Assembly (NCBI GenBank): GCA_035691485.1
Contig: DASSIZ010000114.1
Span: 1-38,508 of the forward strand
Direction: 5' to 3'
DNA: 38,508 nucleotides
From: Terriglobales bacterium
Lineage (GTDB): Bacteria; Acidobacteriota; Terriglobia; Terriglobales; Acidobacteriaceae
Shown piece by piece: positions 15,266-22,808 of the stretch. The notes beneath the pieces are model-generated. The model saw only the letters and a list, made by a program, of their open reading frames with translations. It had not been told where the DNA came from and searched no databases. Numbering within the stretch: position 1 is the first letter of the stretch; every line of letters begins with the position of its first letter. The position numbers and the translations under genes are program-made.

Positions 15266-16000
15266 ATGATGCCTCGCGATCTCACACGCCGCGACGCCCT
15301 CAAACTCGGCGGCATGGCGCTTTCGGCCGCCGTCTGCAGTCCAAATTCGATTGGTGCTGACATGGCGCTCACCGATGCCAAGGACGCCTTCGACCACATC
15401 CTGGTCGGCTCGCCGAACCTGGAAGCGGCCATCGACTGGTTCGAAAAGAAGACTGGAGTGCGCCCGGTGGTGGGTGGACGTCATCCCGGGCGCGGCACTC
15501 GCAATGCGCTGGCCTCACTGGGCAAGCCGCACTACCTGGAACTGCTGGCGCCCGATCCCGAGCAGCCGAACGTGGACACGCCGCGCTTGCGAGTCTTTCG
15601 ATCGCTATCATTGCCGGCACCCTACACGTGGGCGGCCGCGACGCATGACATGGAGGCCACGCGCCGCGCGGCTGAAAAGGCAGGACTGAAGTTTGAAGGT
15701 CCCACGCCGGGTTCGCGCAAGCGTCCCGATGGCCGCCTGCTGGAGTGGTCCTTCCTGACGCCGGCCGACGACCTGAACGGGCTGCTGCCGTTCTTTATCG
15801 AGTGGGGAGCGCAATCGCTGCATCCCTCCGCAGACTCGCCACAGGGTTGCACCCTGAAGGCCCTGCAGCTGATTTCGCCTGACGCGAAGAAACTGGAGGC
15901 GGCATTACGCATCTTCGGCATCCGCGCCGATGTTCGCCACGGAGCAGCGCCCAAGCTGACAGTTTCGCTGAACACGCCCAAAGGTGTTCTGGAACTTTAA
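15266..16000 (+). CDS. VOC/glyoxalase-like protein with Tat signal
   Basis: A 244-residue protein. The N-terminus LTRRDALKLGGMAL carries twin Arg before a hydrophobic stretch ending near VCS, a Tat-type export signal, so the protein folds in the cytoplasm and is exported, perhaps with a cofactor. The body has two glyoxalase-like units: AFDHILVGSPNLEAAIDWFE (about 41-60), with HYLELLAP as the metal-ligand strand, and a second half with LKALQLISPDAKKLEAALRI. This fits the glyoxalase-like (PF13468-type) branch of the VOC superfamily. The substrate is unknown. It starts immediately after the pilin-like gene. Confidence 0.8.
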   Translation: MMPRDLTRRDALKLGGMALSAAVCSPNSIGADMALTDAKDAFDHILVGSPNLEAAIDWFEKKTGVRPVVGGRHPGRGTRNALASLGKPHYLELLAPDPEQPNVDTPRLRVFRSLSLPAPYTWAAATHDMEATRRAAEKAGLKFEGPTPGSRKRPDGRLLEWSFLTPADDLNGLLPFFIEWGAQSLHPSADSPQGCTLKALQLISPDAKKLEAALRIFGIRADVRHGAAPKLTVSLNTPKGVLEL

Positions 16001-16070
16001 GGGATTGTCGGGGTGTGCCGCCGCTTGCCGCGCTCTGCCGGTTGCGCTTGGCACTGGGGCAAAAGCAAGC

Positions 16071-16101
16071 TTGACGCGGGCCCGAAAGTTTTCGATAGAA
16101 T
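16071..16101 (+). promoter_or_regulatory. Sigma70-type promoter for the CTG-start gene
   Basis: TTGACG (16071-16076) and TAGAAT (16096-16101) lie 19 bp apart. Transcription would begin near 16108, just ahead of the GGAGG at 16115-16119. The spacing is longer than the ideal 17 bp. Confidence 0.5.
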
Positions 16102-16125
16102 TCCACGCGACTCCGGAGGATTGTC

Positions 16126-16413
16126 CTGAAGCTTCCCAAACAAAGCTATCGTGCCGGCGACCGCGTTTTCGCCATCCTGCAGCAACCCGATGTCGCGCTC
16201 CTGTTGACGTGCGACGCGCCTGCCAGCTGGACCGCCATGGTGTTCGACTTCGGCCAGAAAAAGGCCGTTGCCGCCGCCAATAACCATCCCTCGATCGCCG
16301 ATGCGCAGAAATACCTGATGGCGCAGGTGCGGGAGCACTACAAGACAGCGCCGCCGGAGGAAGCGATCCGGTGGCAAACGGCGATTAACCGCGCTGACAT
16401 CCTGCAAACCTAG
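16126..16413 (+). CDS. Small protein of unknown function with probable CTG start
   Basis: The frame is open from 16099 but holds no ATG, GTG or TTG before TTG 16204. A GGAGG at 16115-16119 stands 6 nt before CTG 16126, giving a 95-residue protein (KLPKQSYRAGDRVFAILQQP at its start). The upstream part looks coherent with the rest: a beta-strand-rich start, then ADAQKYLMAQVREHYKTAPP and AIRWQTAINRADILQ helices. A promoter lies at the right distance. If TTG 16204 were used, only 69 residues would remain. The stop overlaps the convergent gene by 4 nt. I do not recognise the family. Confidence 0.5.
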   Translation: MKLPKQSYRAGDRVFAILQQPDVALLLTCDAPASWTAMVFDFGQKKAVAAANNHPSIADAQKYLMAQVREHYKTAPPEEAIRWQTAINRADILQT

Positions 16414-16856
16414 TTGACGGCCAAACAGGTGAGCGAGTTGCGGTAGCGGCGGCAGCGCCACTGCCAGGTGTGCATGCCAGGATCGGCGTGGACGTACTCA
16501 AACATGTCAGGGCGGCGGGTTTTGCCCCAGTAAGTGACCGGCCAGACTTCGGGTGAAAATTCCGGGGTTCCGCCATTGACGCAGCCGAGAAAAATCATGG
16601 AACCATCGGTCTCCGGCAAAGCAATGCAGCTGCGCTCCTCGCCAACACTCCAATCAGCGCGACCGAAGTAGACCGTCGTGTCCTGGCGGTGCGGCACCAA
16701 GCCGGCGCGATTGGCGGCGTTGGCGAGGCCAAGACTTATACCTACGATGAGGATGATGGCAAAGGCCGCCATCCTCGTCTTGGCGGAATTATCCGGACCA
16801 TGGCCGGCACCGAGGTCCATGCTGGCGCTGGCCGGGGTGGTGATCATGGTCTCCAT
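16410..16856 (-). CDS. Membrane-anchored hypothetical protein
   Basis: A 148-residue protein from the ATG at 16856. Residues about 29-48 (MAAFAIILIVGISLGLANAA) form one membrane helix, with the rest outside. The outer part has four Cys (in RSCIALP, FLGCVNG, WRCRR and LTCLAV), which could form disulfides, and many Trp and Tyr. A start at the second Met (16847) has a better ribosome site (GGAG). It is convergent with the preceding gene and shares its CTAG stop region. I do not recognise the family. Confidence 0.55.
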   Translation of the reverse strand: METMITTPASASMDLGAGHGPDNSAKTRMAAFAIILIVGISLGLANAANRAGLVPHRQDTTVYFGRADWSVGEERSCIALPETDGSMIFLGCVNGGTPEFSPEVWPVTYWGKTRRPDMFEYVHADPGMHTWQWRCRRYRNSLTCLAVN

Positions 16857-16965
16857 CGAGGGGGATTGTAACGAGGAGGAGGAAGGAACAAGAGATTACG
16901 AGCGGCGGTGAACCACGGTGCTGATTGCGCTCGAAGCACCCTGGAGGTCCGGCAATTTCAGCGGC

Positions 16966-17700
16966 TTAGCGAGATCCCGACCGCGGCCCCGCAAGATAAG
17001 TCCCGGTAACGTAGCCGAGTGTGCCGCCAATGACGATGTCGGAAAAGAAGTGCTGTTTGGCGGGATAGCGCCCCAGGCTCACCGCGGCAGCAAGCCCGTA
17101 GGCTCCCCACTTGAGCCAGCGCTTATGCGGGTAGCGATGAGCAATGACGCTGGCCACGGCAAAGCTGGCGGCGGCGTGTCCGGAAGCAAAGGAAGTACCG
17201 CCTTCCCAGTATTCGCCGGAGCTGTTGTCCACGGAAGGCCGCTCGCGATTGGTGGCTTTCTTCAAAGCGTAGTCAAACACGGTGGCGGCACCCGCGGCTT
17301 CGAGGGCGGTCTGGGCGGTGGAACGCATATTTTCCCGATGCTGGCCGCAGCCGAGGGCGTAGCCGAGCCCGGCGCCGCCCAGTTCGACGGCCAAGCCAAT
17401 GGTGGACCAGCGGTCAGCCTGGCGCTGGAGCGTTGAATGAGACTGAATCAGGCGGCTGGCGGGGGAATCGCCGGTCGCAATCAAGATTCCCGTGGCCGCC
17501 GCAATGGGCAACTCCCATTTCAGATTGCGCAAGCGAATGGCGTTGCGGGGCGCCTCGACGAACCCGGTCCAGATCTTTGCGCCGTCCTGGCGCAACTCAC
17601 GGGAAGTGTTGTCCACGCATTGCGCGTGAGCGACGGTGCCCATGCTGGTTGCCAGCGCCAGCAGCAAGCAAGAAACCCGAGTTGACGAATGGAGGTTCAT
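16966..17700 (-). CDS. PAP2-family phosphatase, secreted
   Basis: A 244-residue protein; the ATG at 17700 gives a clean signal peptide (cleavage after AHA). Upstream in-frame starts exist, for example ATG 17712. The three phosphatase motifs are present: KKATNRERP (K-x6-RP), SFASGHAAASF (SGH) and SLGRYPAKQHFFSD (R-x5-H-x3-D). Hydrophobic helices lie between them. PAP2 enzymes remove phosphate from lipid phosphates such as phosphatidate or undecaprenyl pyrophosphate; the substrate here is not shown. It is transcribed toward the hypothetical membrane gene, with the tetraheme cytochrome gene upstream on the same strand. Confidence 0.88.
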   Translation of the reverse strand: MNLHSSTRVSCLLLALATSMGTVAHAQCVDNTSRELRQDGAKIWTGFVEAPRNAIRLRNLKWELPIAAATGILIATGDSPASRLIQSHSTLQRQADRWSTIGLAVELGGAGLGYALGCGQHRENMRSTAQTALEAAGAATVFDYALKKATNRERPSVDNSSGEYWEGGTSFASGHAAASFAVASVIAHRYPHKRWLKWGAYGLAAAVSLGRYPAKQHFFSDIVIGGTLGYVTGTYLAGPRSGSR

Positions 17701-17799
17701 GTCGGGAAACATGAACTTCGATGCGGGCGTTATCACCGGGGATTGCTGCCCAGAGTCGAACTGCAGTGCACTCACTGGTGAGCGGAGGCAGCGCAAAGT

Positions 17800-17833
17800 C
17801 CCCTTGTCACTCAAACGGTCGAGCGACAAGGGG
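17800..17833. other. Hairpin between the tetraheme cytochrome and PAP2 genes
   Basis: CCCCTTGTC (17800-17808) pairs perfectly with GACAAGGGG (17825-17833) across a 16-nt loop. No T-run follows on either strand, so it is not a standard terminator. It may protect the 3' end of the cytochrome mRNA. Confidence 0.4.
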
Positions 17834-17876
17834 AAAGGACGTGCTGTTGATCAGGTCAGCGGAACAGCAGCCGCAA

Positions 17877-18287
17877 TCAGGCGTTGGCTTTCTGGTGGCA
17901 CTCGGTACATTTCGTGGGCGCCTTCTTGCCCTTGGCATTTTGCGCCAGGTGGCAATCGATGCAGATGCCCTTCTTAGCGGTGGCGTCGTGGAAGGCGAGT
18001 TTGTAGGTGGTCTTCATCGGAGCAGCGGCTGTCTTGGCATGGCAGTCCTTGCAGGCCTGCGTTTTGCCGGTGGCGGCTTTTTCCGGCTTGGAAGCATGGT
18101 GGCACGTTTCGCACTTGATATTGCGGTCCTTGGCGTGAGCCGAGTGCATGAACTTCACGCCCCCCATGGGATTGCCCTTGAGGATGATGGTGGCGGGCGC
18201 CTCCTTATCGGCGGCAAAACCGGCGCCGCATAGCAAGAAGAGAAGAACCAGGCCCATGATGATGGCAAATAATTTCGAAATCTTCAC
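17877..18287 (-). CDS. Tetraheme cytochrome c (c3/c7 family), periplasmic
   Basis: A 136-residue protein with a GTG start (18287) and a strong GAGGAGG site. The signal peptide covers about residues 1-25. Four CxxCH heme sites start at residues 59, 79, 109 and 127; extra His residues (for example H48, H51, H100) can serve as second axial ligands, as in class III cytochromes. Such small multiheme proteins shuttle electrons in the periplasm between the inner membrane and outer-membrane conduits. A decaheme/MtrB conduit is encoded at the left end of the window, and a heme-attachment operon 2 kb to the right. A direct link is an inference. The family often has three hemes (c7) or four (c3); this one has four. 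Confidence 0.9.
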   Translation of the reverse strand: MKISKLFAIIMGLVLLFLLCGAGFAADKEAPATIILKGNPMGGVKFMHSAHAKDRNIKCETCHHASKPEKAATGKTQACKDCHAKTAAAPMKTTYKLAFHDATAKKGICIDCHLAQNAKGKKAPTKCTECHQKANA

Positions 18288-18449
18288 GTCGCCTCCTCGC
18301 GAGATGAACGACAGAACTAGCAGTCCGTGGCGGATTATAGAGGCGGGCGAGCGGGAAATTCAGTGATGAACAAGGAGGTCACGCGCAAGGGTGCGCGGCG
18401 TCACAAAGCAGTGGTTAATGGTCAGTAGTTAGTACTTAGGGGCTGGGTG

Positions 18450-18580
18450 CTAGTGGCTAGTAGCTGGTAGCGGTATCGGGTAGTTGGTGATTAGTGGCCA
18501 ATAATATTGCGACGTATTCGCGCGGCGAGTGGAATCATCGCCGCTGCCTCTGACACGAATCACCAGCCACCAGCCACTAG
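18450..18580. repeat. Imperfect inverted repeat in the gap after the RRM gene
   Basis: CTAGTGGCTAGTAGCTGGTA (18450-18469) pairs with CACCAGCCACCAGCCACTAG (18561-18580) at 17 of 20 positions. The left side also has a run of related TAGT-type words from 18,420 on. The 305-bp gap holds no gene; the repeat lies directly downstream of the RRM gene's stop. Confidence 0.5.
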
Positions 18581-18592
18581 CTGCCTTGGGTT

Positions 18593-18934
18593 CTAGTAGC
18601 CGCGGCCGCCGCCGTAACCCCCACGGCCGCCACCGCCGCCGCCACGTCCACCACGACCACCGCCGCCACCACCACCGCCGGTGCGTTCGGGCTTGGGACG
18701 GGCTTCGCTGACGTTCAGATTGCGGCCTCCGACATTACTGCCGTTGATGCCGGCGATCGCTTTTTCGGCTTCGGCGTCATTGGTCATTTCGACGAAAGCA
18801 AAGCCGCGTGGCTGCCCGGTATCGCGATCGCGAATCATGTTGACGCGCTCAACCGCGCCGTAACCCTCGAAAATCTGGCGCAGTTCGTCCTCGCTGGTCC
18901 TGAAGTCCAGGTTGCCCACGTAGATGTTCTTCAT
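18593..18934 (-). CDS. RNA-binding protein with one RRM and Gly-rich tail
   Basis: A 113-residue protein from the ATG at 18934, with GAGGA as ribosome site. The RRM covers residues 1-80: RNP2 is IYVGNL (4-9) and RNP1 is RGFAFVEM (about 43-50). The tail from about residue 86 is almost only Gly and Arg with Tyr at the end, like that of cyanobacterial Rbp and eukaryotic GRP proteins. Such proteins bind single-stranded RNA, and the Arg-Gly tail can promote condensation or unspecific binding. The upstream 250 bp hold no other gene on this strand and may form a long leader, as in cold-regulated RRM genes. No target is shown. Confidence 0.93.
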   Translation of the reverse strand: MKNIYVGNLDFRTSEDELRQIFEGYGAVERVNMIRDRDTGQPRGFAFVEMTNDAEAEKAIAGINGSNVGGRNLNVSEARPKPERTGGGGGGGGRGGRGGGGGGRGGYGGGRGY

Positions 18935-19188
18935 GTTGTCCTCGAGATTGAGGTCTGGCGATTGGGGCGTGCTCGGAAGCAGCGGAGGCAGTGCCGAGTT
19001 TGGCTCGCGATCTCTAGACCGAGTAGCAGTAATCGTCTCAGGCGGCTCTCTCTCCCGCCCAAGGCGGTTCAACTCTACCAGTTTCCCGAGGGAAGAGGAC
19101 GCAAAGCAAGAAAGTTTTTTCGTCACGCATGATGTCGCATTGGTTAATACCGAGTTCGCCATAGCCGGCCTGTGCTAGCCTCAACAGC

Positions 19189-19920
19189 ATGGGTGTGTAC
19201 GAAGCGGCGAGGCCGCCGAGTGCGATGGCAGAACCAGTGATGGTGCGTGTGCCCGAAGGCTGGTTCTGGATGGGCAGCGAGCAGGGACTGGATTGCGAGC
19301 GTCCGCGGCACCGCGTCTGGGTGGATGGGTTTGAGATGGCGGTAACACAGGTCACCAACGGCGACTACGCGCATTACTTGCGCGCCACCGGCGCGCCGGC
19401 GCCGCCGAATTTTGACGATCCGGCTTTCCATGATCCCGGCCAGCCGGTGGTGGCGGTGTCATGGTTCGAAGCAGTAGCCTACTGCAAATTTCTGAGCACG
19501 ACGACGGGACGGCGGTACCGGCTGCCGAGTGAGGCGGAGTGGGAGCGGGCCGCGCGCGGCGGAGTAGAAGACGAAACCTATCCGTGGGGAAACGAGCCGC
19601 CTCAGTCGCGTCCGGGATACGCCGCCAAGTGGAAGACCGGGCCGGAGCGGGTGGGGCACGGCGAGCCGAACCGATATGGTCTGTACGAAATGTGCGAGAA
19701 CGTGCACGAATGGTGCAGCGACTGGTTTGACCCGGGGTATTACGCGCAATCGCCGGAGAGAAATCCGCGGGGACCGGACGGTGGGACGAGGCGGTCATCG
19801 CGCGGCGGGTCGTGGCGGCATCACGTGAAGAATGCGAGATGCTACACGAGATCGAGTATTCCGCCGGAGTTTCAGTATGCGGATTATGGGTTCAGGATAG
19901 TGCGGGGTTCCAGTTTCTAG
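19189..19920 (+). CDS. Formylglycine-generating-enzyme-like (SUMF1) domain protein
   Basis: A 243-residue protein; a start at ATG 19225 is also possible. It has the FGE-sulfatase fold: VPEGWFWMGSE near the start, EMAVTQVTNGDYAHYL, VSWFEAVAYCKFLS, RLPSEAEWERAARGG, PWGNEP, GLYEMCENVHEWCSDWF, SRGGSW and YGFRIVR at the end. In human FGE two cysteines (C336, C341) form the active site. Here only the second is kept (ARCYTR); the first is Val. So it probably does not oxidise sulfatase Cys in the standard way and may bind ligands or modify another target. There is no signal peptide and no sulfatase gene nearby. Confidence 0.88.
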   Translation: MGVYEAARPPSAMAEPVMVRVPEGWFWMGSEQGLDCERPRHRVWVDGFEMAVTQVTNGDYAHYLRATGAPAPPNFDDPAFHDPGQPVVAVSWFEAVAYCKFLSTTTGRRYRLPSEAEWERAARGGVEDETYPWGNEPPQSRPGYAAKWKTGPERVGHGEPNRYGLYEMCENVHEWCSDWFDPGYYAQSPERNPRGPDGGTRRSSRGGSWRHHVKNARCYTRSSIPPEFQYADYGFRIVRGSSF

Positions 19921-19944
19921 GCTCTTACCGGTTTGGTACGAGCG

Positions 19945-20064
19945 TCAGCTGCGATGGAGGTCTTCGACATCGTCGCGCAGGCGCAGGTAGCCGCGAGTCA
20001 GGATCAGCAGGTAAACGATGTGGATCGCCCAAGCAGCGGCGTAGGCGGCATAAACCCACTTCAT
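19945..20064 (-). CDS. ccmD: CcmD-like small membrane protein of heme export
   Basis: A 39-residue protein. It begins MKWVYAAYAAAW, has one membrane helix (about 4-23), and ends in a charged tail (RLRDDVEDLHRS), the layout of CcmD. CcmD helps release the heme-loaded chaperone CcmE from the CcmABC complex. Its ATG overlaps the ccmC stop by 4 nt (ATGA), and it is the last gene of the operon. Position and shape, rather than sequence identity, support the name. Confidence 0.75.
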   Translation of the reverse strand: MKWVYAAYAAAWAIHIVYLLILTRGYLRLRDDVEDLHRS

Positions 20065-20759
20065 CTTGTCCCCCTTGCGGCGCCGGCAATGGCCTTCATG
20101 GCATGCGCTTCTTCGATTTGCTGGCGCAACCGCTCGAGCCGATAGCGAAGATAGAGCACCAGGGCGGCGAGCGCGAGAAATCCAAGCCAATTGATCAGCA
20201 AGGCGTGCATCATGCGGGGGTCGATGCCCGATCCTTCGCCCCCCCCGATGACCGGCTGCGGATGCTGGGTGCGAAACCAGCGGATCGCCATGTAAACAAA
20301 TACCACGTCGACGGCGCCGAAAATGGCGAGCACGGAGGCGAGCACAGGATTTTGGCCGGCGGTCGAATAGCGGCGCAAGATCAAGTAGCTGACATAGATG
20401 AGCCAGAGAACGAGGGTGGAAGTGAGGCGCGCGTCCCAGGTCCACCAGATGCCCCAGATCGGCTTGGCCCAGATGGGCCCGGTGACGAGCACGACGGTAG
20501 TGAAAACGACGCCCACTTCAGCCGTCGAGAGAGCGACCGCGTCGGCCTTGGGATTTCGCGATGCCAGGTACCAGACGGAAGCCACGAGATTGGCGAAGAA
20601 GCACAGGAACGCGGTCCATGCCGAGGGCACATGGTAGTAGAAGATGCGCTGCGCATCGCCCATCGTCACTTCGCGTGGCGCGACGATTAGCGCCTGGTAC
20701 AGACCGTAGGACAACAATGCCAGCGTAGCCAGGGCGAAGATGGAAAAAGCGGATTTCAT
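20061..20759 (-). CDS. ccmC: Heme exporter/transfer protein CcmC
   Basis: A 232-residue membrane protein with about six helices. It carries the heme-handling WWD motif, GIWWTWDARLT (residues 103-113), and two conserved His: H43 in YYHVPSAW and H185 in RMMHALLINW. CcmC binds heme in the membrane and passes it to CcmE on the periplasmic side. The start overlaps the ccmB stop by 4 nt and its end overlaps ccmD. The C-terminal extension (about 205-232) is helical and charged. Confidence 0.95.
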   Translation of the reverse strand: MKSAFSIFALATLALLSYGLYQALIVAPREVTMGDAQRIFYYHVPSAWTAFLCFFANLVASVWYLASRNPKADAVALSTAEVGVVFTTVVLVTGPIWAKPIWGIWWTWDARLTSTLVLWLIYVSYLILRRYSTAGQNPVLASVLAIFGAVDVVFVYMAIRWFRTQHPQPVIGGGEGSGIDPRMMHALLINWLGFLALAALVLYLRYRLERLRQQIEEAHAMKAIAGAARGTR

Positions 20760-21469
20760 TCAGCCTGCAAAACGGTTTCGAAGAGGAAGAATCCGACGAT
20801 CGTGAACACTATATCGTACACGGCGAGGAAGACCAGCGGCAGGTAGGGAGAGCTGTCGCCGGTGAGAACGGCAGTGGTGGCCGCCACCATGGCCAGCAGG
20901 GCGGGAATCGAAATGGGGAACAGCAGCAGCGGCAACATGACTTCGCGGCTGCGAGTCCGGATAGACATGGCGGCAAAAAAAGTGCCGTTCACGACGAGCG
21001 CCCATGTGCCTAAAGCAGAGGCGATGGCAAGCTGGTAAGCGGGTCCGACGCTGCGCAAGTTGTAGAAGACGACGAACAGCGGCGCCATGAGCGCTTCCAG
21101 GATGATGACAAACAGGAAATTGCCGAATGCTTTGGCCAGGAAGAGAGATTCGGCGGGCGCGGGCGAGACGCGGTAGGCGTCCAACACCTGGTTGCGAAGT
21201 TCGCGGGCCCAGGTCTGGTTCAACGCGACGACGGCGGCAAACAGCAGGGCTACCCAGACCAACCCGCCGGCGATGCGTCGCGATTCTTCGGCGGTAAGGT
21301 CAAAAGAAAAGCTGAAGATCACGACCACGAGCAGGGCAAAAAACAGCATGGAGTTGATGGCGTCCTTGGAACGCCACTCCAGGCGCAGGTCCTTGGCGAG
21401 GGTGACGCGAAGAATATCGAAGAACCCGGGAGCGGAAGTCCGGTTCCGAGCGACGCCGGCGGTGCTCAT
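20756..21469 (-). CDS. ccmB: Heme exporter membrane subunit CcmB
   Basis: A 237-residue integral membrane protein with six hydrophobic segments. The N-terminal amphipathic part reads LRVTLAKDLRLEWRSKDAIN, and the loop NQTWARELRNQVLDAYRVSP is typical of CcmB. It is the channel-like subunit that pairs with the CcmA ATPase and CcmC. I chose the ATG at 21469 because it overlaps the stop of the preceding methyltransferase gene by 4 nt. Confidence 0.92.
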   Translation of the reverse strand: MSTAGVARNRTSAPGFFDILRVTLAKDLRLEWRSKDAINSMLFFALLVVVIFSFSFDLTAEESRRIAGGLVWVALLFAAVVALNQTWARELRNQVLDAYRVSPAPAESLFLAKAFGNFLFVIILEALMAPLFVVFYNLRSVGPAYQLAIASALGTWALVVNGTFFAAMSIRTRSREVMLPLLLFPISIPALLAMVAATTAVLTGDSSPYLPLVFLAVYDIVFTIVGFFLFETVLQAE

Positions 21470-21990
21470 GGCTGTACCGCCGGTTTGCTTTTCAGGTCCT
21501 GCTGCCGGCTGAAGCGAGGAATCCAGCGCGGCACAGCGCGGCAATATTCGTCGTACGATTCGCCGAACTTTCGGCGCAGGTCGGGTTCTTCCAGATAGAC
21601 AACGCCGAGATGCACGGCCACGATCCAGGCTAAAGCAAACATCACGACGGAGGGAGACCGCAGGTACAGCCCAAAGGCGGCCAGCATCGCGAGCGCGCCG
21701 ATGTACATGGGATTGCGCACGTACTTGTAGGGGCCGGCAGCAACCACGCGCCGGGGCGCGTCAAACGGAGCAGGAGTACCGCTTCCGCGAAAAGAAAAAG
21801 CTCCGATGCAGAGCAAGTCGAGAAGCAGACCGGGGATGCCGATGACAAAGGCCAGCGCAACGCACCAGCCGGGTAGCGAACGGCCGGCGCGCGCATCGAT
21901 GCCGCTCACATACATCGCGAGCCAGCCCCAAAGCAGCACGAAACCGGAAGCGTAAACGAGGGAGCGAAGGGCGGCGAACAGGCGGCTCAT
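21466..21990 (-). CDS. Isoprenylcysteine carboxyl methyltransferase-like membrane protein
   Basis: A 174-residue protein with four to five membrane helices. It has the ICMT/phospholipid-methyltransferase signature: AAGPYKYVRNPMYIG (about 84-98) and EEPDLRRKFGESYDEYCR (about 133-150), which bind S-adenosylmethionine and the substrate in family members. It sits between ccmA and ccmB, with 4-nt overlaps on both sides, so it is made together with the heme exporter. Such a gene is not part of the classical ccm set. Its target is unknown; a lipid, a quinone or a protein of heme delivery are possibilities. Confidence 0.85.
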   Translation of the reverse strand: MSRLFAALRSLVYASGFVLLWGWLAMYVSGIDARAGRSLPGWCVALAFVIGIPGLLLDLLCIGAFSFRGSGTPAPFDAPRRVVAAGPYKYVRNPMYIGALAMLAAFGLYLRSPSVVMFALAWIVAVHLGVVYLEEPDLRRKFGESYDEYCRAVPRWIPRFSRQQDLKSKPAVQP

Positions 21991-22808
21991 CGCGGTACCT
22001 CCGCGCGGGCGCTTTCGCGGGCAACAATCTGGCCGGCGTTCATGATGACGGATTCATCGGCAACGCCATCGAGAAGCGCGGGCTGATGGGTCACCACGAA
22101 GACAGTCTTGCCGGCATCGCGCATTTCGCCGAGGAGGCGAACCATCTCGCGCGCGGAAATAATGTCCACGTTGGAAAAAGGCTCGTCGAGGAGAAGGATC
22201 GCCGGGTCATGGAGAACGCTGCGGGCGAGCGAGAGGCGCTGCCGCATGCCCTGCGAGTACTGGCCGATGCGGCGCTTGAGATCGGGGTCGAGGCCGACGG
22301 CCCGCATCACCCCAGCACAGCGCCCGTCGCCGCGAATGCCGTAAAGGCGGGCGAAGTAGCGCAGGTTTTCCATGCCGTCCAATTCGTCATAGAGGAGCGG
22401 CGCGTGCGCCATGTAGCCGATTTCCGAGGCAACAGAACGCAATCCAGTGAAACCGAGGACAGTGACATCGCCGCGCGACGGACGCATGAGGCCGGCAATG
22501 GCTCGCAACAACGTGGACTTCCCCGCCCCGTTATCGCCGAGCACAAGATAGAGGCGCCCGGCCGAAAATTCAGCGCTGATATCGCGCAGCGCGGCAAAGC
22601 GTCCGAACAGCTTGGTGACCTTGGTCAGGACGATGGCGGGCGCGGGTTGGGACTCGGTGGCAGTCAGACGCTCGGATTTTACTGCGACAGACCGGCGGTC
22701 GTCGTGCTTCCTGCCTGAGCTTTCTGCAGTGGCTTGGCGGGCGCGCTGGTAGGCTGCGAACCGGGCGCTCCGGGCTGATCGGGGGCGGGAGCGTATTTGG
22801 ACGCGCAC
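21987..22808 (-). CDS. ccmA: Heme exporter ATPase CcmA (start uncertain)
   Basis: The ABC ATPase domain is complete: Walker A GDNGAGKST, signature YSQGMRQRLSLA, Walker B ILLLDEPF and the switch His in VVTHQ. CcmA powers the CcmAB-dependent release of heme-loaded CcmE. The conserved region begins at AIVLTKVTKLFGRFAAL, about 22,630. The only ATG, GTG or TTG in frame before it is GTG 22808, which would overlap ccmE by about 130 nt and add about 60 unconserved, Arg-rich residues. CTG 22667, just after the ccmE stop, is an alternative start. It ends with a 4-nt overlap to the methyltransferase gene. Confidence 0.9.
   Translation of the reverse strand: MRVQIRSRPRSARSARFAAYQRARQATAESSGRKHDDRRSVAVKSERLTATESQPAPAIVLTKVTKLFGRFAALRDISAEFSAGRLYLVLGDNGAGKSTLLRAIAGLMRPSRGDVTVLGFTGLRSVASEIGYMAHAPLLYDELDGMENLRYFARLYGIRGDGRCAGVMRAVGLDPDLKRRIGQYSQGMRQRLSLARSVLHDPAILLLDEPFSNVDIISAREMVRLLGEMRDAGKTVFVVTHQPALLDGVADESVIMNAGQIVARESARAEVPR

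Noticed and set aside
16410-16413. Shared CTAG at the stops of two convergent genes
   Set aside because: CTAG is self-complementary, so convergent TAG stops can overlap this way by chance; no special role is implied.
17800-17833. Hairpin as a terminator of the tetraheme cytochrome gene
   Set aside because: The 9-bp stem is good but no T-run follows on the minus strand, so I list it only as a hairpin.
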